From JBBQWZ01 sp043788745 (GTDB taxonomy: Bacteria; Acidobacteriota; Terriglobia; Bryobacterales; Bryobacteraceae): a stretch of 64,000 nt of DNA. The DNA lies in contig JAYVTO010000003.1 of assembly GCA_043788745.1 (NCBI GenBank), positions 31,111 to 95,110 on the forward strand, written 5' to 3'. This document shows, in pieces, positions 8,984 to 17,858 of this stretch. The position numbers were made by a program, and so were the translations under genes. The notes under the pieces were generated by a model. The model did not search any database and was not told the DNA's origin. It was given only the letters and a program-made list of their open reading frames with translations. Positions within the stretch are counted from its first letter, which is position 1. Each line of letters starts with the position of its first letter.

Positions 8984-10117
8984 TTACGCTATTTTCTGTC
9001 GCATTTTACGCGTGGTCGCGACGAATACCAGGCCGCCGTAGACGATTAGCAGGAGAATTTCGAACGACAACAGACGCAGGCCGATGCCTTTGAGAAAGAT
9101 GCCCTTGATCGCAGTAATGAAATAGCGCGCAGGCACCAGGTACGAAATGATCTGAATGGGGATGGGCATGTTCTCGGTCGAATACAGGAAGCCGGAAAGC
9201 AGGAACGCCGGCAGAAACGAAGTGAGCGTTCCAAGTTGATAGGCCATTAGCTGGTTGCGTGTGATGGCCGAGAGAAATACGCCCCAACACAACGCGCCAA
9301 AGAGAAATACGAAGCACGTGAAGATCAGCAGAAACGTACTGCCGCGCATTGGGACGTCGAACACGAAGATGCCGATTAGCAAGCAGATCGCCATGTCGGC
9401 GACGCCGATCAGGAAGAATGCGCCGAGCTTTCCGAGGACAATCTCCGCAGCGCGGGCGGGCGTCGAAAGCAACTGCTCCATCGTTCCGTTCTCCCATTCG
9501 CGCGCGATGGTCAGCGACGTAAGTAGCGAAGCGATGATCATGATGATGACGGCGATCAAGCCCGGCACGATGTAGTTGCGCGACTTCAGATCGGTGTTAT
9601 ACCAGACGCGCACACGAGCGTCGATGGGCGGCGCGATGCGGCCCGCGCCCTTCTGAATCTGCGTTGCCGAGCGCAGATTCTGGCCGTAGCTTCGCGTGAG
9701 CGATTCGACGTAGCCTTGGGCGATGGATGCGGTATTTGAGTCGCTGCCATCCAACAACACCTGCAGTTGCGCGCTGCGCCCGGCAAGCAGATCCGCACCA
9801 AATGTTTCTGGAATCACGACGGCGGCGAGGCACTTCGATTGGTCGATGCAGCGCTCGATCTCGGCGTAGCTCGAAGCGTACCCGAGGACCTGGAAATAGC
9901 GCGATCCGGTGAATTGCTGCAGCATCTCGCGGCTCTGCGGAGACTGATCGCGATCGAAAACCAGCGTGCTGATGCGATCGACGTCGAGGCTCAGGGCCCA
10001 GCCGAACATCGCGAGCATCACCAATGGCAGTAGCAGGGCCATCACGAGACTGAGGGAGTCTCTGACGATGTGGAGCAGTTCTTTGCGCGCGATGGCGCGA
10101 AGGCGAATCCAGTTCAT
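8984..10117 (-). CDS. ybhS: ABC-2 type exporter permease (YbhS-like)
   Basis: 377-residue permease with the same layout as the next gene: one N-terminal helix, a long extracytoplasmic loop, and a C-terminal membrane bundle. The motif REWENGTMEQLLSTPARAAE marks the ABC-2 family. It overlaps the ATPase gene by 4 nt (ATGA), indicating translational coupling. The two permeases are clearly related and probably arose by duplication. Confidence 0.88.
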   Translation of the reverse strand: MNWIRLRAIARKELLHIVRDSLSLVMALLLPLVMLAMFGWALSLDVDRISTLVFDRDQSPQSREMLQQFTGSRYFQVLGYASSYAEIERCIDQSKCLAAVVIPETFGADLLAGRSAQLQVLLDGSDSNTASIAQGYVESLTRSYGQNLRSATQIQKGAGRIAPPIDARVRVWYNTDLKSRNYIVPGLIAVIIMIIASLLTSLTIAREWENGTMEQLLSTPARAAEIVLGKLGAFFLIGVADMAICLLIGIFVFDVPMRGSTFLLIFTCFVFLFGALCWGVFLSAITRNQLMAYQLGTLTSFLPAFLLSGFLYSTENMPIPIQIISYLVPARYFITAIKGIFLKGIGLRLLSFEILLLIVYGGLVFVATTRKMRQKIA

Positions 10118-11076
10118 CGTGCCACCGTATCCTTTTTCTCTTTGTCTTCGCGTTCGATGAGGGCGACGAAGACATCCTCCATGGAAGGCTCAATCCGGCG
10201 CAGTTCCACAATCTCGATACTGGTTTTCGCAAGCGCTTCGCGGACCGCTTGCTCACCGCGCACCGCATCTTGGACGGCGACGTGAAGGCCGCCTCCGAAT
10301 ACTGCCGTGTCCAGAATTCCCGGCGCGTTCTCGATCGCTGTCATTGCATCCCGCAAGTCGCTGCTTTCGAGATAAAACAGGTGATGATCGGAGATCGAGA
10401 GTTTCAGTTCCGCGGGCGAACCAAGCGCGATCATCTTGCCGTGATACATCAGGGCAATGCGGTTGCAGTATTCGGCCTCGTCCATGTAGTGCGTCGACAC
10501 GAAGATGGTATGGCCTTCGGCGGACAACGAGTAGATCAGTTCCCAGAACCGGCGTCGCGCGATGGGATCGACACCGGAGGTCGGTTCATCAAGAAACAGG
10601 ATCGGCGGCTGGTGGAGAATGGCGCAGCCTAACGCAAGACGCTGTTTCCAGCCTCCGGAGAGCAGCGACGTTTTCTCGCTCCGGCGGTCCTCGAGGCCCG
10701 CCATCTTGAGCACGTAGTTCTTACGCGCCTCGCGCTTGTCGCGCGGCACGCCGTAAATGCCGGAGAAGAAGTCGATGTTCTCTTCGACCATCAGGTCGTC
10801 GTAGAGCGAGAACTTCTGCGACATGTAACCGATGTTCTGCTTGATCTCTTCCGACTGCGTTCGGACATCGAAGCCGCCGACCGTTGCGTCGCCGCTAGTC
10901 TGTTCCAGCAGCCCGCAGAGAATGCGAATGGTCGTCGACTTTCCCGCGCCGTTGGGTCCGAGAAAGCCGAAGATCTCGCCGCGCTGCACTTCGAGGTTGA
11001 CGCGGTCCACCGCCACAAAGTCGCCGAAGCGCTTCGTGAGATTCCGGATGTCGAGCGCGAGGCCGGAATCAGGCGG
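10114..11076 (-). CDS. ABC exporter ATPase, second half of a split YbhF
   Basis: ATP-binding subunit of about 320 residues with Walker A GPNGAGKST, signature LLSGGWKQRLALG, and Walker B ILFLDEPTSGVDP. The C-terminal 80 residues (LRDAMTAIENAPGILDTAV onward) are the usual DUF4162-like extension of exporter ATPases. I place the start at GTG 11076, which overlaps the preceding gene by 8 nt; the longer frame only reads through that gene. In E. coli ybhF both ATPase halves are one polypeptide; here they are separate overlapping genes. Confidence 0.87.
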   Translation of the reverse strand, partial: PPDSGLALDIRNLTKRFGDFVAVDRVNLEVQRGEIFGFLGPNGAGKSTTIRILCGLLEQTSGDATVGGFDVRTQSEEIKQNIGYMSQKFSLYDDLMVEENIDFFSGIYGVPRDKREARKNYVLKMAGLEDRRSEKTSLLSGGWKQRLALGCAILHQPPILFLDEPTSGVDPIARRRFWELIYSLSAEGHTIFVSTHYMDEAEYCNRIALMYHGKMIALGSPAELKLSISDHHLFYLESSDLRDAMTAIENAPGILDTAVFGGGLHVAVQDAVRGEQAVREALAKTSIEIVELRRIEPSMEDVFVALIEREDKEKKDTVAR

Positions 11077-12004
11077 CACGCTGCAGCTCCTGTTTGCTGA
11101 CCAGGGCGATGAAGACGTCTTCAAGGGACGGCGTCATCGGCTCGAAGTCCGCCGCAACGGGCATCGCGGCACGCACTTCGGCAACGGGCGGTGCGCTAGT
11201 GGTCAAGAAAACGTGCAGCTTGAGGCCCGATGGCTCGGCGCTCAGGACATCGGGCCGAGCGCGCAGGGCGTCACGCACGGCGCGGAGGTCAGGGCTGGTC
11301 ACTTCGTAACAGGGCTCCGAGAGACTGCGACGCAATCGTTGCGGCGCGTCGCATTCGATCAGGCGTCCGCGATGCATTAATCCGACGCGATTGCAACGCT
11401 CGGCTTCGTCGAGATACGCGGTGGTTACGAAAACCGTCAGGCCGTCTTTTACCAGCTGATACAGAATCGCCCAAAAATCGCGGCGCGAAACCGGATCGAC
11501 TCCGTTCGTGGGTTCATCGAGAAACAGAATCTGCGGGTGGTGTAGCAGCGTGCACATCAGCGCCAGCTTTTGCTTCATGCCGCCGGAAAGTTTACCAGCC
11601 GGCCGTGCGCGAAAAGGCTCCATGCGCGTCATCCGCAGGAGCTCAGTCATCAGCTTGTCGCGTGCCGCGCCGACGACGCCGAACAGGTCGCCGTAGAAGA
11701 TCATGTTCTCTTCGACAGTAAGATCCGTATAGAGGCCAAAGCGCTGCGCCATGTAGCCGATGCGATCACGGACCGCGTCGACATTCTTCGCCACATCCTC
11801 GCCGGCAATCAGAATTTGACCCTCGGTGGGATCCATGAGACCGCACAGCATACGAAGCGTTGTCGTCTTGCCTGCGCCGTCCGGACCGACGAGGCCAAAG
11901 ATCTCACCACGCGGAATCGCGAGATCGATGTGATCCACCGCGGTGAGTGCGCCGAACTTCCGGGCGAGGCCGCGGATCTCAATGATCGGTGACTCGGGGG
12001 TCAC
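11069..12004 (-). CDS. ABC exporter ATPase, first half of a split YbhF
   Basis: 311-residue ATPase with Walker A GPDGAGKTTTLRMLCGL, signature KLSGGMKQKLALM, and Walker B ILFLDEPTNGVDP. It overlaps the HlyD gene by 4 nt and the second ATPase by 8 nt, so all are translationally coupled. The Walker A carries Asp in place of the usual Asn (GPDGAGKTT), common in the N-terminal half of YbhF proteins. It would pair with the second ATPase to energise the two permeases. Confidence 0.87.
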   Translation of the reverse strand: MTPESPIIEIRGLARKFGALTAVDHIDLAIPRGEIFGLVGPDGAGKTTTLRMLCGLMDPTEGQILIAGEDVAKNVDAVRDRIGYMAQRFGLYTDLTVEENMIFYGDLFGVVGAARDKLMTELLRMTRMEPFRARPAGKLSGGMKQKLALMCTLLHHPQILFLDEPTNGVDPVSRRDFWAILYQLVKDGLTVFVTTAYLDEAERCNRVGLMHRGRLIECDAPQRLRRSLSEPCYEVTSPDLRAVRDALRARPDVLSAEPSGLKLHVFLTTSAPPVAEVRAAMPVAADFEPMTPSLEDVFIALVSKQELQRAA

Positions 12005-13173
12005 AATAGGATCTCTCCATCCACAGGCATGTTGCTCTTGAGTTCGTGCCGCGGGTTCGCGACTTCAACCTTGATGCGATACACGAGCTTCACGCGTTCT
12101 TCCTTCGTTTGAATTTGCTTCGGCGTGAATTCGGCTTCAGACGCGATAAAGCTGATGCGGCCCTCGTACTCTTTGCCGCTGCGCGAGTCGGTCAGCAAGC
12201 GCACCTTGCCGCCGATCTTTACGCGATCGAGATCGCGCTCGTTGATGTAGGCCCGAAGCCACGGATGGTCGAGATCGCCGATTGTGACGATCGTCGCTCC
12301 GGCAGCGACGATCTCACCGATCTCCGCGCTCTTCACAAGGACGACGCCGTCGACCGGCGAGTAGATGTCGGCGTCGGTGATCTGCGTCTGCGTAATCGCA
12401 AGTTGCGCCTTGCTGCGATCCACTTCCGCGCGACGCGCGCCGAGTTCCTGTTCGCGACGCCTCAGATCCAGGCGGTTCGCTTCGGCGAGCTTCAACGAAG
12501 CCCGGGCCTGATCCACTTGCGCGCGTGCAATCGCGATCTCTTCCTTGCGCGGACCTTCCTTGATCAACCCGTAACGCTGCTCGGCCTGCCGCAGCACGGC
12601 CTGCGCGCTCTGAAACTTGGTACGCGCCATGTCGAATTGCGAAGTCGAGATGTCTTCGTCTTTGTATAGCTTCTGCGCGCGATCCCAATCCAGCTTGGTC
12701 CAATCCAACTGCGTGCGCGCGTCCGCGACGGCCGCCTGTGATTGCTCGATCTCCTGCTTGCGGGAGCCGGCCATCAGTTCGCTGAGGCGCGCCTCGGCTT
12801 GGGCGATCAGAGCCTTCTTCAAATCGATGTCGCCATCGATCGTCGCCTTCTGATACTGGATGCTGGTGCCGAGCGTGGTGAACGCGTTCTCCGACGCCGC
12901 GACACCCGCCGCGTCGCGCTCTTTCTGGTGTTCGACGGAATTTCGTTCGATGCGCGCGATCAACTGGCCCTTCTTCACGAAGTCGCCTTCGCGCACGGCA
13001 AGCTCCATCAGCTTGCCCGACGCTTTGAAGGAGACATCGACCTGCGTCATCTCGAGATTGCCAGAGACCAGAATGCGACCCTTTGCTTCCGCCGCTGCAG
13101 TGGCTTGCCAATACCAATAGCCGCCCGCGGCGGCGCCAACGAGAACGAGGAGAAGTAGAATTCGTTTTGCCAT
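12001..13173 (-). CDS. ybhG: HlyD-family membrane fusion protein (YbhG-like)
   Basis: Periplasmic adaptor of 390 residues. It has an N-terminal anchor (RILLLLVLVGAAAGGYWYW), a biotinyl-lipoyl half-motif around VSFKASGKLMELAVREGDFVK (broken here at 20), a long alpha-helical hairpin rich in Ala/Gln/Glu (about residues 95-255), and the second lipoyl half DADIYSPVDGVVLVKSAEIG. It connects the ABC permeases to the TolC-like channel encoded just upstream. Gap to that gene is 18 nt. Confidence 0.88.
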   Translation of the reverse strand: MAKRILLLLVLVGAAAGGYWYWQATAAAEAKGRILVSGNLEMTQVDVSFKASGKLMELAVREGDFVKKGQLIARIERNSVEHQKERDAAGVAASENAFTTLGTSIQYQKATIDGDIDLKKALIAQAEARLSELMAGSRKQEIEQSQAAVADARTQLDWTKLDWDRAQKLYKDEDISTSQFDMARTKFQSAQAVLRQAEQRYGLIKEGPRKEEIAIARAQVDQARASLKLAEANRLDLRRREQELGARRAEVDRSKAQLAITQTQITDADIYSPVDGVVLVKSAEIGEIVAAGATIVTIGDLDHPWLRAYINERDLDRVKIGGKVRLLTDSRSGKEYEGRISFIASEAEFTPKQIQTKEERVKLVYRIKVEVANPRHELKSNMPVDGEILL

Positions 13174-13191
13174 TTCGTTTTTCCGCTTCGC

Positions 13192-14505
13192 TTAGCGCGC
13201 GACTGATTCCTGAATCTTGCCCGTTGCGGTCGCCAATTCGATGCGCGCGAGGTTATGGTTGTAGATCGCCGCGATCTGGTTATCGCGGGCGCGTTGCAGG
13301 CGCGTTTGCGCGTCTGTGATTTCAAGGCTCGACGCCCCACCGCCTTCGTAGCGGCGCTGCGCCTGTGCCAGTTCGGTGGTTGCCAATTGCAGGCCTTCTT
13401 TCGCAACATCCACCTGACCTTCGGCCGAGAGCAGGCTGCCGATTGCGAGGCGGACGTCGAGTTCCACTTGCTCGCGCGCATCCCGCGTCCGAATTTGCTC
13501 CTGCCTAAGTTGCGAGAAGCTCTCCGCACGCCGCGCATCGCGGCGTCCGCCATCGAATACCGGTAACTTCACTGCCATGCCATAGGTGTGTGTCGGATGA
13601 TTGCTGGCCGCGCTGGCGCCGATGGTTCCGTAGTCGGCAAAGAACCCCACCGACGGAAGCCGCTCAAACTTTGTGGCGTCGTAGTTCAGCCGTGCGGTTT
13701 CTTCGCGTTTCGCTTGGGCATCGAGCACCGGACGCGTGGCACGCGCGGTTTCGAGCGCCTTCCCCATCTCGCTTCGATCAAAGGGCTTGTAGATCATTTT
13801 GTCGCTCAGTTGAAGGACCACATCCAGATTCAAGCCCATCGCCCTGCCCAAACGCAACAGCGCACGATCCGCATCGCTTCGCGTAACGAATAAGCGCTGC
13901 TTATCGTTTGCAAGCTGGACCTGTGCGCGCGTCACTTCGATGGCAGTGCCACTGCCCGCATCCTTCTTCGACTTGGCAAGCCGGAGTAGCCGTTCGGAGA
14001 GTTCGACATTCGACTTTTGCGTTTCGTAGGAAGCTTCCGTCCGCAACGCGGCAAGGTATGCGCGCGCTACGGTGTCCGCGACTTCATCACGCGCCACTTG
14101 GTTGTCTGCTTTCGCCGCTTCGATTCCCAGGCGTCCAGCTTGAAATCGGCGGATTGCCGCGAAATCGAAGACCGATTGCGTCAGATTGCCGCGGATATCG
14201 AACACTGAGAATGGTCCGACGATCGGATTGAATGCGAACCCCGGAACCGACGGAAAAGTGATGCCGACCGCACCGAGATTCACGGTCTGATCTCGATATG
14301 CTAGAGCGCCATCGACGTTGGGTAGAAGCGCCGCGCGCGACTGCTTGGCACGGGCGTTTGCGGCCTGAATGGTTTCCGCCGCAAGTTGCGCGCGCGTCGC
14401 GCCTTCCGGTGCCAGCGCGATCTCAACGGCCCTTTGCAAACTCAACTGCAGTGTTTCCGCACCCAAGGCGGTACCGACGGCCAAAAGTAGAATCAACAAT
14501 CGCAT
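13192..14505 (-). CDS. TolC-family outer-membrane efflux channel
   Basis: 437 residues with signal peptide MRLLILLLAVGTALGAE and two TolC repeats: the coiled-coil stretches around residues 160-215 and 350-430, including the family-typical GGGASSLEITDAQTRLQRA. It forms the outer-membrane exit duct for the exporter. It is the first structural gene after the TetR regulator, so all three envelope layers are encoded in one operon, unlike E. coli ybhGFSR, which lacks its own TolC. Confidence 0.88.
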   Translation of the reverse strand: MRLLILLLAVGTALGAETLQLSLQRAVEIALAPEGATRAQLAAETIQAANARAKQSRAALLPNVDGALAYRDQTVNLGAVGITFPSVPGFAFNPIVGPFSVFDIRGNLTQSVFDFAAIRRFQAGRLGIEAAKADNQVARDEVADTVARAYLAALRTEASYETQKSNVELSERLLRLAKSKKDAGSGTAIEVTRAQVQLANDKQRLFVTRSDADRALLRLGRAMGLNLDVVLQLSDKMIYKPFDRSEMGKALETARATRPVLDAQAKREETARLNYDATKFERLPSVGFFADYGTIGASAASNHPTHTYGMAVKLPVFDGGRRDARRAESFSQLRQEQIRTRDAREQVELDVRLAIGSLLSAEGQVDVAKEGLQLATTELAQAQRRYEGGGASSLEITDAQTRLQRARDNQIAAIYNHNLARIELATATGKIQESVAR

Positions 14506-14520
14506 AATAAACTCGACCTC

Positions 14521-15159
14521 CTAGCGCGGCGCGGGCGCACGCAAGCCAGCCGCAACAAACGCGGTCATCCGTTTCGACAACGCGTCCGTATCCGAGAGAT
14601 CGCAAACGCCGCCAGTCATCGTTGGCAGCACGCGCGACCACGCGATGATGTGCGAAACAACACCGGCCATGAAGTGCAGACGCCAAACTAACTCCTGATG
14701 CGGGACGCCGGGCAGCGTCTTGCCGAGCGCGTCCAGAAACCGGACTGCCATCCCGGCAAGATGGGTCTTAAAAACGTGATTCAGAAAATCGTTCGGAGCG
14801 GACAGCATCCGCCCCATCATCGGCCGCAAAAACTCGTCGCGGTCGCCGGCTTCGAGCAAGGGGATCAGAAATGCTTCGGCAACTCGCTCCGGCGTCAGCC
14901 CATCGGGCGATGCCTCAAACTCATCGAGCATGCGCAACCGGCGCTCAGTGATTGGCGTGATCCTCCGCGAGACAACCGCCGAGATGAGAGATTCGCGCGA
15001 CTGGAAGTGATAGTTCACGGCCGCAAGATTCACGCCGGCTTCCTTTGTAATGTCGCGCAGGGATGTGCCGTCCACGCCGCTCTGGCCGAAAAGGCGCTCG
15101 GCGGCGTCCAGGATTCGCGTTTTGGTGTCCACTTTAAGCGGATTAAACGACTGTTCCAT
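14521..15159 (-). CDS. TetR-family repressor (CecR/YbiH-like)
   Basis: 212-residue regulator. The N-terminal helix-turn-helix spans about residues 13-60 (TRILDAAERLFGQSGVDG, then LRDITKEAGVNLAAVNYHF) and the C-terminal part is a CecR-type ligand domain. It leads the exporter operon, 15 nt before the TolC gene. A palindrome overlapping its own -10 box (15163-15181) suggests autorepression of the whole operon, relieved by an effector that may be the exported compound. Confidence 0.88.
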   Translation of the reverse strand: MEQSFNPLKVDTKTRILDAAERLFGQSGVDGTSLRDITKEAGVNLAAVNYHFQSRESLISAVVSRRITPITERRLRMLDEFEASPDGLTPERVAEAFLIPLLEAGDRDEFLRPMMGRMLSAPNDFLNHVFKTHLAGMAVRFLDALGKTLPGVPHQELVWRLHFMAGVVSHIIAWSRVLPTMTGGVCDLSDTDALSKRMTAFVAAGLRAPAPR

Positions 15160-15162
15160 ACG

Positions 15163-15201
15163 AACGTTTTAATTGTACGTTTAACTTAAAACAGATGTCA
15201 A
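15163..15201 (-). promoter_or_regulatory. Promoter and palindromic operator of the exporter operon
   Basis: On the minus strand TTGACA (15201-15196) and TACAAT (15177-15172) are separated by 18 nt, a near-consensus sigma-70 promoter. An inverted repeat AACGT-N9-ACGTT (15163-15181) covers the -10 box and the start of transcription, the typical place for TetR repression. The -10 ends 12 nt before the ATG, so the leader would be only about 6 nt. Confidence 0.65.
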
Positions 15202-15258
15202 TGTATTTTCTGGAGGGAGGCACAAGTCGTTTCTTATCAAGCATGGTAATCTAAATCC

Positions 15259-15546
15259 ATGATTTCTACCATCGACAAACTAGGGAGAATCGTCATTCCA
15301 AAAGCGGTTCGGGACGAGGCTGGCTGGCAAGCTGGCACCCCTTTGGGGTTGCGGTATCGATACGGAGTGTTAGAGATCTCCGCCATCCCTTCCGCGGTTG
15401 AGGATTCGAAGTTCGAGAAGCGGGGCACGGTCTGGGTTTCGGTTGCGGCCGTCGAAACGACACCGCTCGAGGCCGCAACGGTCGAAGCCTTGATCGAGGG
15501 CGTGCGAGAATCGGCAGTTCGGGAATTGGCGGGCGGCGAGCGATGA
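15259..15546 (+). CDS. vapB: VapB-type AbrB antitoxin
   Basis: 95-residue protein with an AbrB/SpoVT N-terminus (STIDKLGRIVIPKAVRDEAG) and an acidic C-terminal tail that would bind the toxin. Its TGA overlaps the ATG of the PIN-domain gene (ATGA at 15543-15546), the usual coupling of vapBC pairs. Confidence 0.85.
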   Translation: MISTIDKLGRIVIPKAVRDEAGWQAGTPLGLRYRYGVLEISAIPSAVEDSKFEKRGTVWVSVAAVETTPLEAATVEALIEGVRESAVRELAGGER

Positions 15547-15971
15547 AGTACGGGATGGACACCAGCGCGCTGGTGCCACTTTTGCTGGCGGCCCACCCGC
15601 TGCATGAACGTACGTTGGCGGCAAAGGCTGGTTGCGATCGCGAGAACGGAGAGTTGATCCTGACGGGGCACGCACTGTTCGAGTGTTATTCGGTACTGAC
15701 TCGCCTGCCCAAGCCGCATGGTATTGCTCCGCAAAAGGCTGAGGAACTGCTGCGGCTGAACTTCTCGACTAGCCGGATCGTCTCGATGACGCGCGACACG
15801 GTGTGGTCGACGATCCGGCATCGGGTGAGCCATGGGCAGTGGGGTCCGCGAGTTTTCGATTCGGTAGTCGCGCTGCTCACGCTCGAAGCGGGAGCGACCG
15901 TGCTGATCAGTTGGAATACGCGTCATCTGCTCGACGCGGCGCCTTCGGGACTGGAGGTCCGCGAACCATGA
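15543..15971 (+). CDS. vapC: VapC-type PIN-domain toxin
   Basis: 142-residue ribonuclease toxin. PIN acidic residues are visible in MDTSALV (D6), the FEC motif near residue 45, and PRVFDSVVA near residue 105; the C-terminal WNTRHL replaces the common WNxxDF. It likely cleaves RNA when free of VapB. Unusually, its TGA overlaps the ATG of the next gene, phosphate acetyltransferase (ATGA at 15968-15971), so toxin and metabolic enzyme appear translationally coupled. Confidence 0.82.
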   Translation: MKYGMDTSALVPLLLAAHPLHERTLAAKAGCDRENGELILTGHALFECYSVLTRLPKPHGIAPQKAEELLRLNFSTSRIVSMTRDTVWSTIRHRVSHGQWGPRVFDSVVALLTLEAGATVLISWNTRHLLDAAPSGLEVREP

Positions 15972-16921
15972 CGGAATCCGCCGCGGCGTTACTTGACGGC
16001 TTTCGCACGCGCCTCAAGTCGCTTGGACGGCGGCCGCGCGTTGTGTTTCCGGAAGGCCACGATCCTCGAATTCAAGAGGCCGCCGCGCGGCTTGCAGCGG
16101 AACACCTGGTGGAACCGATCCTGCTCGAAGGCGAACTCTCGAATCAATACGCGGCGCGCTACTACGAACGGCGGCGCGCGAAGGGCGTAACGCAAGACGA
16201 GGCCGGGCACCTCGCGCAGCTTCCGCTCAACTACGCCGCGTTGATGGTGGCTGCGGGCGACGCCGATGCGGGCGTCGCCGGGGCCACCAACACCACTGCC
16301 GACACCGTCCGCGCCGGGTTGCAGTGTATCGGCCCCAAAGCAGGCGTCGATACCGTATCGAGCCACTTCCTGATGTGCGTGCGCGACCGGCAGTTCGGCG
16401 AGCAGGGCGTGCTCGCGTTCGCAGACGGCGGCATCGTAATGGATCCGAACGCTTCGCAGCTAGCCGATATCGCGATCGCAACGGCGCAGAGTGTGCGCGC
16501 GCTGCTCGGCATTACGCCGAAAGTCGCACTGCTCAGCTTCTCGACGAAGGGCAGCGCGCGGCATCCGTCGCTCGATAAGATTGCGGAGGCCCTTCGTCTC
16601 GTGCGCGAGCGGGTACCGAATCTCCGTGTCGACGGCGAACTGCAAGCCGATGCCGCACTCATCGAAAGCGTCGGCGTGTCGAAGGCACCAGACTCCGCGG
16701 TCGCGGGACGGGCAAACACACTCATTTTCCCCGATCTCGCGGCGGCGAACATCGCGTACAAATTGGTGGAACGCCTCGGAGGCGCATCGGCGTTCGGGCC
16801 CTTGCTGCAAGGCCTCGCGCGTCCGTTTCACGATTTGTCGCGCGGCTGTTCCGCGGACGACGTGTACGCCGTTGCGCTGATCGCTGCGCTGCAGTCCACA
16901 GTCGGACAGGACCCAAACTGA
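15968..16921 (+). CDS. pta: Phosphate acetyltransferase
   Basis: Interconverts acetyl-CoA and acetyl phosphate. 317 residues, the length of the short single-domain PTA class. Family sequences include RRPRVVFPEGHDPRIQEAA, AGVAGATNTTADTVRAGLQ, ALLSFSTKGSARHPS and the C-terminal ANTLIFPDLAAANIAYKLVE. Start ATG 15968 is fixed by the 4-nt overlap with vapC; the longer frame runs through the toxin gene. No acetate kinase gene is next to it. The deacetylase-like gene begins 2 nt after its stop. Confidence 0.88.
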   Translation: MTESAAALLDGFRTRLKSLGRRPRVVFPEGHDPRIQEAAARLAAEHLVEPILLEGELSNQYAARYYERRRAKGVTQDEAGHLAQLPLNYAALMVAAGDADAGVAGATNTTADTVRAGLQCIGPKAGVDTVSSHFLMCVRDRQFGEQGVLAFADGGIVMDPNASQLADIAIATAQSVRALLGITPKVALLSFSTKGSARHPSLDKIAEALRLVRERVPNLRVDGELQADAALIESVGVSKAPDSAVAGRANTLIFPDLAAANIAYKLVERLGGASAFGPLLQGLARPFHDLSRGCSADDVYAVALIAALQSTVGQDPN

Positions 16922-16923
16922 GC

Positions 16924-17832
16924 ATGCTTCCTTTCAAGTTGATCTATCACGACGACTACGACCTTTCGCTCGGCTCGCATGTGTTTCCTTCCGAGAAATA
17001 CAGGTTGATCCGCGATCGTTTGCTATCGGAAGGCTTCGCGACGCCCGACGATTTCCTTCTGCCTGGCCCCGCTGCGGATGAAGATCTTCTGCTCGTGCAC
17101 GACCGCCGCTGGGTGACGCGTCTGCGGCAAGGCACGCTCGACTACTACGAGTTATTGCGGCTGGAGATTCCGTACTCGCAGAAGATGGTCGACGCATTCT
17201 GGCTTGCTGCGGGAGGTACGATTCTCACCGCGCGAGAAGCGCTCCGGACCGGGTTTGCGTGCAACATCGGCGGCGGATTCCACCACGCGTACCCGGCGCA
17301 CGGTGAAGGATTCTGCGCAATCCACGACGTCGCGGTGGCCATCAGAAAATTGCAGGCGGAAGGCGCGATCCACAAGGCGATGGTGGTCGATGTCGATGTG
17401 CATCACGGCAATGGCACGGCGGCGATCTTTGCGCCGGACCCAAGCGTCTACACGTTGTCGCTTCATCAACTCCACAACTATCCTGTCGAGAAACCCCCAT
17501 CTACTGTGGACATCCACCTTCAGGATGGCGTCGAGGACGCCGAGTATTTAGAAAAACTCGAAGGCGCGGTCCGTTGCGGGCTCGACAACGCGAAGCCGGA
17601 TCTGCTGCTGTACGTCGCGGGCGCGGATCCGTATAAAGAAGATCAACTGGGTGGTTTGAATCTCACGATTGACGGATTGCGACGGCGCGACGAGATTGTG
17701 TTTCGCTTGGCGAAAGATCGTGGAGTGCCGGTTGCGTCGACGCTCGCGGGAGGCTACGCGAGGAAGGTGGAAGATACGGTGACGATCCATTGCAATACGG
17801 CGAAGGCAATGGCGGCGGTGTGCAAAGATTGA
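16924..17832 (+). CDS. Histone-deacetylase / acetoin-utilisation (AcuC) family protein
   Basis: 302-residue zinc-dependent arginase-fold deacetylase. GGGFHHAYPAHGEGFCAIHD contains the tandem active-site histidines, VVDVDVHHGNGT supplies the Asp/His zinc ligands, and YVAGADPYKEDQLGGL the third ligand region. It resembles the short class IV/bacterial HDAC-like group. Substrates may be acetyl-lysine proteins, polyamines or small amides. Tight linkage to phosphate acetyltransferase, which produces the acetyl donor acetyl phosphate, favours a protein-acetylation role by inference. Confidence 0.85.
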   Translation: MLPFKLIYHDDYDLSLGSHVFPSEKYRLIRDRLLSEGFATPDDFLLPGPAADEDLLLVHDRRWVTRLRQGTLDYYELLRLEIPYSQKMVDAFWLAAGGTILTAREALRTGFACNIGGGFHHAYPAHGEGFCAIHDVAVAIRKLQAEGAIHKAMVVDVDVHHGNGTAAIFAPDPSVYTLSLHQLHNYPVEKPPSTVDIHLQDGVEDAEYLEKLEGAVRCGLDNAKPDLLLYVAGADPYKEDQLGGLNLTIDGLRRRDEIVFRLAKDRGVPVASTLAGGYARKVEDTVTIHCNTAKAMAAVCKD

Positions 17833-17858
17833 AATAAGCTGGAAACAAATCTGCGGCT

